From Erythrobacter rubeus (GTDB taxonomy: Bacteria > Pseudomonadota > Alphaproteobacteria > Sphingomonadales > Sphingomonadaceae): a stretch of 64,000 nucleotides of DNA. The stretch lies in NCBI RefSeq assembly GCF_014705715.1, contig NZ_JACXLC010000001.1, forward strand, positions 2,970,429 to 3,034,428, in the 5' to 3' direction. The notes beneath the pieces were generated by a model that made no database searches, was not told the DNA's origin, and worked only from the letters and a program-made list of their open reading frames with translations. Position numbers and translations under genes: made by a program. This document shows positions 26,001 through 33,311 of this stretch, piece by piece. Position 1 is the first letter of the stretch. Each line of letters begins with the position of its first letter.

Positions 26001-28529
26001 GTTTGGAACGGGGGCGGCTGTCAGAAAGTCCCAAGCCGCCTTACCGAGGGATTTCACTCCGTTAGAAACGCGCTCGACGAAGTTGTCGTTGTCCTCATTC
26101 TCACGCCGAGGTTCTGTCTCAAGCGCTGTTCGGATCAGCTCTTGCGTTGTCCGCGGTCGAACAAGTCGAGCCTCGATAGAAAGGGTCAGCTCGATCCGGT
26201 CGACTTCTGCATCGGCTCGCGACCTACCCAGCTCTTCCGGCTCGACGTCAGGCCAATACTCATCGAGCCGCTCCAGTGCGTCCAGCCCGCGACGTTCGCG
26301 GAACGGCAGTATCTGCCGAATTTCCTCGCGCCAGCGCAGGATTTTGTCGGGAGTGAAGTCGGACATTTTCAAAGGGACGAAAACGCATTCCTGCACATCT
26401 GCCAGCCTGGTCCGCACGAGGAAGTGGCGCAGCACCTCGAAATGATGGATATTTAGGCTGTGACAATGATTGTAATTGGCAATGACCTCCGTGGTCGCGC
26501 CGGCGACTTCGTCTTGATCAGTAACGACGACGGTCGAGGCATTGCGCTGACGCACCGAGCCTGCTGACTGACGAGTAGCGTCTGAGACGTTTTGAAGTGT
26601 GTTCGCTCCGATCTTTCGATTGCCGTATTGAACTGATCCGGCACCGGACACCCCGATTCCGGAAACCGCCCCTATGAAGCCGAGAGCCGGTCCGACCGGG
26701 CCCGCGAGGCCTCCTGCCACCCCTTTCCCGGCTGTGCCTGCAGCAGATGCTCCTGCATTGAACTGGGTCACCACACCATTGATGGCTTCGCTAACCGAGC
26801 GATTTCGCTCCAACTCTGCTGACAGACGTTCGGATTGTGCGACGTCCTCGTCGCGTTCTCCGGCCTCTGATCTGGTCCAGTCTACGATTGCAATCCGTTT
26901 CGCTTGGCCCGGTGCAAGCGGAGTCGTGTGCAGGAGAGCGCCAAGCGAGTAGCCGTCGGTTACCCATTCCTGTTTGATGCGTAGAAGGTGCCCGCGTGCT
27001 GCTGTCACGGCTTGGGCAGTTGTCGGCTCATCGTCCCAGTCGAGCTGGAAGTCTTTGCTAAGCGGCGGACGGCTGGCAATCGACAGATCGCGCCGGAGTT
27101 TATCCTTTGTGGAAAGGTCGCCCTGTTTCTCTGCCTTCTTGCCGTAGTATGACCAGAAATGACCCTTCTTGTAGACGGCGGCGATCGCCTTTTTCTCGAC
27201 CATTGCGACGCTGGCTATCAGCTTCTCGTGATCGACTGAAAGTATAGATGCGCGGCCAGCGGGTTCGCTGCCACCCTCCTCCGAGATCATCCGCATCATC
27301 ATCATTTGCTGTTGCGGCGCGATCGTTTCGCGGATGTTAGCAATGAACTCGTCTGCAAGATCCTCAGGTTGGCGCAGGATCAGTGGCTCCACGACAGGCT
27401 GATCCAGGCGTACAGCAAGCGTGTATTCCTGCTCATTTACAACGACGTTATTGGCGCGGAATTTCGGGCAGTCGGTTCCAGCCAGACTATCGCCCGCGCC
27501 GCCTTCGCTCTCGCGGGCTGCTGCGGCAAACCCGCTACTGTCCGTCTCTTCGTCGCACCCGCAGTCCTTTTCCTTGGTGGCACCTGAGGGGATGTCGGTC
27601 GAAGGGGTCGAGCCAGTTACATCTGTGCCGCTTTCGACCTTAGGTGGCGGAGCTACCGTCAGCACGAGATTTAGACGTTCTGGAAAGCGGCCGTCCTTCT
27701 CGAGAGCCACGATCATCTCGTCCGCTTCAGGATGGGCGAGGCGCGCCTTGGCGCGCACGAATAGCTGCTTTGGGAAAGGAAAATCGAACCGGCCATCGCG
27801 CTTTGGACGAACGACCGCAATTGGCCGCATCCCGATGTGGTCCGCGCCAGCTTCGTTAGGTAGGCCGAAAAAGACAAGCTCATGCGCGGATAAATCGAGC
27901 TTACTTCCTGTGGCGTTGATTAACTGCCCGATGCAAGTAGCCGGAAACCGCACGGCTGGGTTGCGGATCACCGCGTTGATTGTTGCCGGCGGCTTCGGAA
28001 GCTTGGGGAGCTTGACCGTTAGCCGACCGAGATTGCGGCCTTTCGCAGACTTCTCGACAGCCACCTTTCCATCTGGTTCGCGGACGACGAGCTTGACGTC
28101 GCGGTCGAAATAAATCTCAGGAAACGGAACAACGTATTCGCCGTCCCGAAAGGCTGCAGGGATCGAGATCGGCAACTCGTCTCGCGCAGCAACGACCGTC
28201 GCGAATGCAGGGTAAAGCTCGCCAAACCCCTCGGCGGAAATCGTCATCTCAGTGACGGCAACATCGGAGACATCGAGTTCAGCCCGAGCCGGTCGGGCAT
28301 GGCCTATAGGGGCAGAGGGTGGCACCATTGGGTCCCCGTCTGCCAAGTCTATCAGGTCGACCACGTCGTCTACCTGCACCTCAGGAACGATACGATTGAC
28401 CATATCGAGCTCAACGATCGGACCAACTGTTTCGCGATGAAAGACGACCCGCTCTGCCTGCTCGTCGCTTATTCTGAGAAAGTTCGCGATCTCTTCTCGT
28501 GACGCCGAGTTGATCAATAGTCGCCGCAA
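23100..28529 (-). CDS. giant protein of unknown function: N-terminal helix-hairpin-helix, C-terminal OmpA-like segment
   Basis: Single frame of 1,809 residues with no signal peptide. Residues 1-65 look like a helix-hairpin-helix region (INSASREEIANFLRISDEQA). A middle region has Cys-rich DCGCDEETD near residue 325 and the phrase VTDGYSLGALLHTTPLAPGQ near 540, then a Gly/Ala-rich, membrane-like stretch near 605-650 (GKGVAGGLAGPVGPALGFIG). A Cys pair GDCNSCEK occurs at about 1125. A Lys/Pro/Glu-rich linker (about 1300-1350) leads to an OmpA-like fold: FLNFAVGSDDLHPDHMSGLR and MTGHASRSGTDNDNLALSKR. A unique C-terminal part of about 350 residues ends in SFKKS. Codon use is uniform, so it is an intact gene. 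I do not recognise the family; an intracellular structural or assembly role is possible but unsupported. It stands alone. Confidence 0.8.
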   Translation of the reverse strand: MRRLLINSASREEIANFLRISDEQAERVVFHRETVGPIVELDMVNRIVPEVQVDDVVDLIDLADGDPMVPPSAPIGHARPARAELDVSDVAVTEMTISAEGFGELYPAFATVVAARDELPISIPAAFRDGEYVVPFPEIYFDRDVKLVVREPDGKVAVEKSAKGRNLGRLTVKLPKLPKPPATINAVIRNPAVRFPATCIGQLINATGSKLDLSAHELVFFGLPNEAGADHIGMRPIAVVRPKRDGRFDFPFPKQLFVRAKARLAHPEADEMIVALEKDGRFPERLNLVLTVAPPPKVESGTDVTGSTPSTDIPSGATKEKDCGCDEETDSSGFAAAARESEGGAGDSLAGTDCPKFRANNVVVNEQEYTLAVRLDQPVVEPLILRQPEDLADEFIANIRETIAPQQQMMMMRMISEEGGSEPAGRASILSVDHEKLIASVAMVEKKAIAAVYKKGHFWSYYGKKAEKQGDLSTKDKLRRDLSIASRPPLSKDFQLDWDDEPTTAQAVTAARGHLLRIKQEWVTDGYSLGALLHTTPLAPGQAKRIAIVDWTRSEAGERDEDVAQSERLSAELERNRSVSEAINGVVTQFNAGASAAGTAGKGVAGGLAGPVGPALGFIGAVSGIGVSGAGSVQYGNRKIGANTLQNVSDATRQSAGSVRQRNASTVVVTDQDEVAGATTEVIANYNHCHSLNIHHFEVLRHFLVRTRLADVQECVFVPLKMSDFTPDKILRWREEIRQILPFRERRGLDALERLDEYWPDVEPEELGRSRADAEVDRIELTLSIEARLVRPRTTQELIRTALETEPRRENEDNDNFVERVSNGVKSLGKAAWDFLTAAPVPNKIKNTLLNDDLNSRDADRAFAEAFPYLIRDVLNNKLAVTAMNEAGRRVALGTPDVTILGTPRNNRSFRIKVRIRPSGITRRSLASLKIECPDSARFFPEYSNLLLRSATVMVRADDRRRRLFSGRVDDDISDAGGNADFALIDLPLSRWELENLFERDLKRARRLFVYLNRELEQFHRQIWLRMDKARRYMLLDGVRAPKSEKSIAQVTDNELIGVVGNMLVLPVGRGSSLFPELEGEDTSGVAEPIDLLAAYAPTTPVDPIRVSLPTGGVHAEAVMGDCNSCEKIDNSRYWKWEQHPIPLMPDAISGDMLASRSQSLDLNASGFDPALIGMQTPEGLPDPTGLGPMLEAIVKSDSFRDAAGLSQTQQAALAAYTQGVQGAQAMANKAQELLLPGADGISPVQQRYVSTNMQAIADQIDRLDLPDDIKNSLKKRMVETVVGKADTPEKKEKEEKKPDPTPEPDPKKKEEPSPKKPKKRSPDPDAGIYFIELDPRTFLFLNFAVGSDDLHPDHMSGLRFIAQRMSDHTTLESMTGHASRSGTDNDNLALSKRRANELFDAMTKVGPKRLVRPQIVDAVGEGKPTVRSQFGDDGRVSRITGETHRNDPVERSVVVRLKDDLPPKPLPEKIDNDGDTLWYFGPFLWLGDMFSNNRFFIDGGDVFYGDEKIEGDRHITRNDGTKVEINIDGPLFEIGDITFNISGDTFTDPKKKDEDEGPSGGSAAKTGNQWVMKFSTPDISKATSVFDVIDKIIEVVGKAAGSNAVSNVLFEEFKELLQDTVLPAIRQVGDAAMGVIEVPAKVWLRDHPSDEISGRFSGRGFAIVSGQNQPGAPIPVLSASGGFSVDSMGRLVYTTAGDPFGIAEWERFSQVETLDLVGFSAIDDLQNLLSALERLASLLPTSFATTPAVQALSKMIDEIRKVIGLRDGELRFDARVSPDDALGKAQVKSADILSVFVLTNKGISFKKS

Positions 28530-28786
28530 AGCCTCACCCCCTCAATAAGCTCATGCTCAAGAGACGGTATGGATATTTCAAATTCTATCAGAGTCAACAC
28601 TCTGATTTTACGTACTTTTCCTAACTTTTCGACTAACTCCATCTAACCTCGTTAGATTAGAGCAGACATCTTTGCTTGCTGCATTTGGTCGCGCATTGGT
28701 CTGGTCGTGATTGCAGGAGCGATCCGGACCTAACGAAATAATGCAGCCCTAAATCGAAGAGATTGTTGATCGGAAGTGCTCGTGAG
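28530..28786. promoter_or_regulatory. AT-rich upstream region of the giant gene with two palindromes
   Basis: AT-rich compared with its surroundings. It contains ATCAGAGT-CAAC-ACTCTGAT (28587-28606, eight-base perfect arms) and TCTAAC-CTC-GTTAGA (28642-28656). Both lie within 130 bases upstream of the minus-strand start at 28529, where operator sites would be expected. Confidence 0.5.
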
Positions 28787-28791
28787 CAGCC

Positions 28792-28819
28792 AAAAAAAAG
28801 CCCTGTCCGAAGACAGAGC
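28792..28819 (-). terminator. strong rho-independent terminator on the minus strand
   Basis: Read on the minus strand: GCTCTGTC-TTCG-GACAGGGC followed by eight T residues. The stem has one G-U wobble and a stable TTCG loop. Just upstream in the transcript are a second hairpin (28829-28850) and the motif GCGACCCGAAGGGC (28845-28858), the same order as at 10001-10083. No coding gene directly precedes it apart from a peptidase remnant. Confidence 0.75.
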
Positions 28820-28956
28820 CTCTAGGTTAAGGGCCGATGCATCAGCCCTTCGGGTCGCGAGGAGTCGTATAAAGATGGAAATTGTTGCGGCAAGTCAGTT
28901 AACCATGACTGTTTTCGCTCGATGGCGGGCGATGACCGCGCCCCATCCGATTATGA

Positions 28957-29125
28957 TCACCTGCGCTTGAACCAAGGCGTCGAGGTTCGCTCGATCGACA
29001 GCTCTGCTGCCCAAGGCTTGCACAGCGCCAAGGCTTCCTCAGGGTCGCCATCAGTCCACTTGCCGTAGTCACCCGGGCCAAGCAACACTGGCATGCGCTT
29101 GCACGGTCGGGTTTGCATCACTTTC
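28957..29125 (-). pseudogene. C-terminal remnant of an SOS response-associated peptidase (SRAP/YedK family)
   Basis: A minus-strand reading of this stretch gives KRMPVLLGPGDYGKWTDGDP, EEALALCKPWAAEL and STPWFKRR before a stop at 28957. This is the typical end of SRAP/YedK-type proteins, which form a thiazolidine DNA-protein crosslink with abasic sites. The first 75% of the protein, including the catalytic Cys2, is absent. The remnant has no start of its own and abuts the beginning of an unrelated lipoprotein frame. It marks a rearrangement junction. Confidence 0.65.
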
Positions 29126-29188
29126 CGCACCGCCGCAGGCAGAAACCAGAAATGGAATCACGATTACTAGTTCGTGTTTTGAATACAT
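29069..29188 (-). pseudogene. truncated lipoprotein start
   Basis: ATG 29188 is preceded by a near-perfect ribosome binding site (TGGAGGGTCAGA). The product begins MYSKHELVIVIPFLVSACGG, a lipoprotein signal with lipobox VSAC, followed by AESDANPTVQAHASV and a stop after only 39 residues. The last bases overlap, in a different frame, the start of the SRAP remnant. The original gene was probably cut by the same rearrangement. What the lipoprotein did is unknown. Confidence 0.5.
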
Positions 29189-29492
29189 TCTGACCCTCCA
29201 GGATTTGCGACTGAGGCCACTTCGATCAGTCACATTTGGCGGCAGAAATATGGTTTTGCGGAATAGTCGACAGCCATGTTTATGGTTGTCGAGGCGCGAG
29301 AGGGTTATGTGTGTGCGATAGTTCGAGACGTTCGCTTCGCCCAATACTGAGCTCGGACCGGGCATTATGCGCCGATCAGCGCGAATGCGATCAGGATCAA
29401 GGTCCGCTTCGTCTCCTGTTATATGGAAAGCAGACAGTCCACTTTCGGCCCACAAAAGGCAGCGCATTGTTTGTTTTTTGACCCTCACACAT
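29189..29492. other. intergenic region without a gene
   Basis: About 300 bases between the truncated lipoprotein and the RES toxin gene. A degenerate copy of the dispersed motif (GTCCACTTTCGGCCCACAAA, 29438-29457) lies in it, together with GGTCCGCTT at 29401-29409. No coding signal. Confidence 0.4.
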
Positions 29493-30209
29493 TCATACAA
29501 TCCGAAACACGTCTCCACTCCCGCTATCGCGGTAGAGATCGACGCGTTCGCCATTCCAGTGGTAGTCGAGATGTCGGCCTTGTCGGGCATTCATGGCAAG
29601 GTCAGGATAGAACAGGCCCACGCACTCTCCACCATCATGGCGAACGCTTGGGTAGACGATCCCCTCCGAGCCCGATGCACGCAGCTCTAGTCCCAGGGTC
29701 TGGCTCGCCGAATAATCGTCGGGCGCAAGCAATGCGGCATAGGCTTCACCGCCTGCCATTAAATCACGCACATTCGCATCGATATCGAGCAGGATCTCGC
29801 GAAACTGCGAAGTCCAACCGGGAGCCTCGGCGGTGCGCGCCATAAAGCGTGCATGGTGATGGATGGTTTCGAGAAGCGCGGTCTCGAATTCACGCCCAGC
29901 ATAGAGCACCCCGAAGCTACCATCGCTGAACCGGGTCGGGCGATCGAGGCTGACATGGGTGAAGGGCGCCATGAGATAGGTCGCGCCCTGGCCACCGACC
30001 CTCCGCTCCGGCGGCACAAGATCGAGATTGCCGATGTTCTCAACAAGGCGCGGGTTGGTTTTCTGCTCAGCCGAGATCAGCAGCGGCCAATCGGCCGGAT
30101 CGGCGATATCTTCGAACAGATCGATTGGGGGATGAATCGAGCGAATGATCCGGACTGCCCCAGGCCATTCGATATACGATTTAGGGATGTCTGCGATATC
30201 GGTCACCAC
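29493..30209 (-). CDS. RES-domain toxin (NAD-degrading)
   Basis: Toxin of 238 residues in a type II toxin-antitoxin pair. RES-family toxins deplete NAD by phosphorolysis and so stop growth. Family features are the RIIRSIHPP start, GGQGATYLMAPFTHVS, SFGVLYAGREFETALLETIHH, SGSEGIVYPSVRHDGGECVG and the short C-terminal RIV. It starts with GTG and overlaps the stop of the antitoxin gene by a few bases, so translation is coupled. The pair lies just before the conjugation operon and may stabilise the element. Confidence 0.9.
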   Translation of the reverse strand: MVTDIADIPKSYIEWPGAVRIIRSIHPPIDLFEDIADPADWPLLISAEQKTNPRLVENIGNLDLVPPERRVGGQGATYLMAPFTHVSLDRPTRFSDGSFGVLYAGREFETALLETIHHHARFMARTAEAPGWTSQFREILLDIDANVRDLMAGGEAYAALLAPDDYSASQTLGLELRASGSEGIVYPSVRHDGGECVGLFYPDLAMNARQGRHLDYHWNGERVDLYRDSGSGDVFRIV

Positions 30210-30619
30210 CCACCACGCTCGGCATCGAGATAGCGCCGCACGCGCATAAGATCGGTGAGCTCGCCGCCGAGCATGATGTCGAGGGCGGGGCGTCCCTGAA
30301 ACGCGTCGTTGGGAGCCTGGACCCAGGCATAGCTGCGCTGGGTCTCGCGGAACATGTAGCGCAGCGCCTTATGAATACCCATGAGATTGGAGAGCCGCGC
30401 TTTCGTATCGCGATCGATCCGTCCCGGTTCGCCATCGGCCTTCCAGCGACGGTAGGATCGCACCGGTACATCGAGCAGGATCGAGGCCTGTTCATCGCTC
30501 ACGCCCCATTTGCCGAACAGGTTCACTACGGCGCGGAACATAGCAGCCGCCTCCTCATCGGTAATTGGTACCGGGCGAAAGTCGCGGACGGCGGTGTCGA
30601 CGGGCTGAATGGCGGTCAT
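30203..30619 (-). CDS. Xre/MbcA/ParS-type antitoxin of the RES toxin
   Basis: Antitoxin of 138 residues. The N-terminal helix-turn-helix region (FGKWGVSDEQASILLDVPVR, SYRRWKADG) is followed by a DUF2384 toxin-binding domain ending GRPALDIMLGGELTDLMRVR. It is expected to block the RES active site and repress its own promoter. The ATG at 30619 has AGGAG seven bases upstream; upstream in-frame starts to 30724 have none and would run through the operator. The order antitoxin-toxin with overlap is normal for this family. Confidence 0.9.
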   Translation of the reverse strand: MTAIQPVDTAVRDFRPVPITDEEAAAMFRAVVNLFGKWGVSDEQASILLDVPVRSYRRWKADGEPGRIDRDTKARLSNLMGIHKALRYMFRETQRSYAWVQAPNDAFQGRPALDIMLGGELTDLMRVRRYLDAERGGW

Positions 30620-30631
30620 TTCTTTGCTCCT

Positions 30632-30668
30632 ATATGGCATCATATAGGATATCTCATGCCAAATGGCA
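30632..30668 (-). promoter_or_regulatory. palindromic operator of the RES/Xre operon
   Basis: ATATG-GCAT-CATAT (30632-30645) and TGCCA-AA-TGGCA (30657-30668) lie directly upstream of the antitoxin ribosome binding site; a third TGGCA follows at about 30674. They are suited to autorepression by the HTH antitoxin. Confidence 0.55.
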
Positions 30669-30852
30669 ATATCTGGCATATTCGAGACAAGTTTACCGTA
30701 GGGCATGGCCGATAGATGGTGCATTCGAAGGGCACCGTCAGCATTCCCTGCGCGACCCGCGGCAGTTAGGCGGCTGCGTTCGGTGAACGCGCGCTACGCG
30801 CGAGCACCTTCAACGGCGATCCTCTCGGTACTGGGATTCCCGGGAGCGAGAC

Positions 30853-32886
30853 ATGACCCCCACAAAGCTGCTGATCGGTCAGATTCTGATCGTTTTCGCG
30901 ATCGTGATCGCGGGCGTGTGGGCAGCGACCCAATGGGCCGCAGCTCAGCTCGGCTATCAGCCGCAGCTGGGAAGCCCGTGGTTCATCGCCTTCGATGTGC
31001 CGTTCTATGAGCCTTGGGCCATCTTTCCGTGGTGGTATCACTACGAAGCCTACGCGCGGCCCGTATTCAACACAGCCGGCCTGCTGGCCGGCGCCAGCGG
31101 CTTTCTCGGATGCGCGGCGGCTGTTGCCGGGTCGATCTGGCGCGCGCGTCAATCGAGCAATGTCACCACCTATGGTTCGGCGCGCTGGGCTACGAACCGA
31201 GAAATTGCCCGAGCGGGCCTGCTCAATGATACCGGCGTGTTCCTGGGCCGCCATGACGGCCGCTATCTGTGCCATGATGGCCCCGAACATGTCATGGCGT
31301 TCGCGCCGACCCGTAGCGGCAAGGGGGTCGGGCTGGTAGTCCCGACGCTGCTCGGCTGGACCGGCTCGGCTGTCATTCACGATATCAAAGGCGAAAACTG
31401 GGAGCTGACCGCCGGTTGGCGCGCGCGTTTTTCGCATTGCCTGCTGTTCAACCCCACCGATCCGCGCTCGGCAAAATACAATCCCCTCCTCGAAGTGCGC
31501 CGGGGGCCGCAAGAAGTGCGCGACGTCCAGAACATTGCCGATATCCTGGTCGATCCCGAAGGCGCTCTTGAACGGCGAAACCATTGGGAGAAGACTGCAC
31601 ACGCGCTGCTGGTCGGCGCAATCCTGCATGTCCTCTATGCCGAGGAAGAAAAGACGCTTGCGCGCGTCGCCACCATCCTCTCCGATCCGCAGCGCAGTTT
31701 CGCTGCGACGCTCAGGCGAATGATAGCCACCAACCATCTGGGTAGCGAAGAAGCGCCAACACCCCATACGGTGGTCGCCTCGGCCGCGCGCGAGCTCTTG
31801 AACAAGTCGGAGAACGAGCGCTCGGGTGTGCTCTCGACCGCGATGTCGTTCCTCGCACTCTATCGCGATCCCACCGTCGCCGCAGTCACAAGTGCGTGCG
31901 ATTGGCGGATTGCCGATCTGGTCGAAAGCGAAACTCCGGTCTCTCTCTATCTGGTGATCCCGCCCTCGGACATCAGCCGCACCAAGCCGCTCGTACGTCT
32001 GGTGCTCAATCAAATTGGTCGCCGGCTCACCGAAAAGCTCGAGGACGAACGGCGCAAACAGCAATTGCTGTTGATGCTCGATGAATTCCCAGCGCTTGGC
32101 CGCCTAGACTTCTTCGAGACTGCGCTGGCCTTCATGGCGGGCTACGGCATCCGCGCATTCCTGATCGCCCAGAGCCTCAACCAGATCGAGAAGGCTTACG
32201 GCGAGCACAACGCCATCCTCGACAATTGTCATGTGCGCGTGGCTTTCGCGACCAATGACGAGCGCACTGCCAAGCGCATATCGGATGCGCTCGGCACGGC
32301 GACCGAGCAGCGCGCGATGCGCAATTATGCCGGGCACCGGCTCGCGCCCTGGCTCGCCCATGTCATGGTCAGCCGCCAGGAAACCGCACGGCAGTTGCTG
32401 ACCACGGGCGAAGTGATGCAGCTTCCGGCAGATGAGGAGCTGGTGATGGTCGCCGGGACGCCGCCGATCCGTGCGCAAAAGCTGCGCTATTATGAAGATC
32501 ATAACTTCCAGAGCCGAACCGTCTCCCCTCCAGACCTGCTCCAGGACTGCTCCAGGACAACTCCAGCAGAGTACCTCGATCGGCCCGCCCCGCGACCGAA
32601 CGAGTGGGACGGCATAAGCGCCGCACCCGATATGCGGCTGGCTGGCAAACGCGATGGCGATGTCGATGGCGAAGCCGACGAAGGCGGGCTCCAGCAACAG
32701 CGCCATCCTGGCATTGGCGAAGAGACCAAAGCGCCCGAGGTTGAACCGGTAGAGGTCGATCCGCTCGGGCTCGACGAGGAATCCGATCCGGCGAGTGATG
32801 CGGGCGCCATGAACCATGCTCGCACGGTCATCCGCGCCCATACGATCAACGAGGCGGCGGCGCGCGATCCGCTGCCGAATTTTTGA
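30853..32886 (+). CDS. traG: conjugal transfer coupling protein TraG (VirD4 family)
   Basis: Coupling ATPase of 677 residues that links the relaxosome to the mating-pair channel. Two N-terminal membrane helices (LIGQILIVFAIVIAGVWAAT and FNTAGLLAGASGFLGCAAAV) anchor it; a Walker A site (APTRSGKGVGL) and Walker B (LLLMLDEFPALGRL) follow, with the FLIAQSLNQIEKAYG motif of the family. A Glu/Asp-rich C-terminus is typical. GGGAGCGAGAC precedes the ATG. It heads the transfer operon and is followed by a CopG gene and trbB. No relaxase gene stands directly upstream, although one usually does in these elements. Confidence 0.95.
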   Translation: MTPTKLLIGQILIVFAIVIAGVWAATQWAAAQLGYQPQLGSPWFIAFDVPFYEPWAIFPWWYHYEAYARPVFNTAGLLAGASGFLGCAAAVAGSIWRARQSSNVTTYGSARWATNREIARAGLLNDTGVFLGRHDGRYLCHDGPEHVMAFAPTRSGKGVGLVVPTLLGWTGSAVIHDIKGENWELTAGWRARFSHCLLFNPTDPRSAKYNPLLEVRRGPQEVRDVQNIADILVDPEGALERRNHWEKTAHALLVGAILHVLYAEEEKTLARVATILSDPQRSFAATLRRMIATNHLGSEEAPTPHTVVASAARELLNKSENERSGVLSTAMSFLALYRDPTVAAVTSACDWRIADLVESETPVSLYLVIPPSDISRTKPLVRLVLNQIGRRLTEKLEDERRKQQLLLMLDEFPALGRLDFFETALAFMAGYGIRAFLIAQSLNQIEKAYGEHNAILDNCHVRVAFATNDERTAKRISDALGTATEQRAMRNYAGHRLAPWLAHVMVSRQETARQLLTTGEVMQLPADEELVMVAGTPPIRAQKLRYYEDHNFQSRTVSPPDLLQDCSRTTPAEYLDRPAPRPNEWDGISAAPDMRLAGKRDGDVDGEADEGGLQQQRHPGIGEETKAPEVEPVEVDPLGLDEESDPASDAGAMNHARTVIRAHTINEAAARDPLPNF

Positions 32887-32894
32887 GGCCGGAC

Positions 32895-33311
32895 ATGACC
32901 AACAAAGTCCGCCATCAACTCTTTTTGCCCGCCGATCTTTCCGAACGGCTCGAGAAGCTCGCCGCCAAGCCCGGCGCGTCCAAATCCTCGATCCTCGCCG
33001 ATGCGTTGACCGCTTGGCTCAATCGGCAGGCGGCAAGCGAATTGGAGGCCAAATTCGCACACCGGCTCGACCGCATGACGCTGGCGCTCGGGCGGATCGA
33101 GCGCGATGGTCATGTGCTCTTGGAATCCCTCGCGCTGTTCATTCGCTACGAACTCGCGGTCACGCCACCGCTTGCGGAGAACGACAAAGCCGGGCGCGCC
33201 CAGGCGCGGGCGCGGTTCGAAGCTTTTGTCGCGCGTGTCGGCGAGGCGCTGGCGAGCGGCGAACGTCATCTGGCGCCGCCAACCCTGTGCAATGCCGGAG
33301 ACGCCTCGTGA
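32895..33311 (+). CDS. CopG-type ribbon-helix-helix regulator of the conjugation operon
   Basis: Protein of 138 residues. The N-terminal RHH fold (MTNKVRHQLFLPADLSERLE, KLAAKPGASKSSILADALTA) binds DNA as a dimer; the rest is helical. The same gene sits between traG and trbB in many alphaproteobacterial elements, where it presumably represses transfer. I chose the ATG at 32895, nine bases after the traG stop. Its own stop overlaps the GTG start of trbB, so the genes are coupled. Confidence 0.88.
   Translation: MTNKVRHQLFLPADLSERLEKLAAKPGASKSSILADALTAWLNRQAASELEAKFAHRLDRMTLALGRIERDGHVLLESLALFIRYELAVTPPLAENDKAGRAQARARFEAFVARVGEALASGERHLAPPTLCNAGDAS

Noticed and set aside
25522..26445. 307-residue Ser/Arg-rich frame on the plus strand
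   Set aside because: Antisense to the giant gene, with the low-complexity composition typical of shadow frames.
29069..29590. 173-residue minus-strand frame as one gene
   Set aside because: Only the last 39 residues look coding (lipoprotein start with its own binding site); the first part overlaps the RES gene and has no pattern.
32816..33307. 164-residue N-terminal extension of TrbB
   Set aside because: It overlaps the copG gene completely and is unlike any TrbB; the GTG at 33308 is the coupled start.
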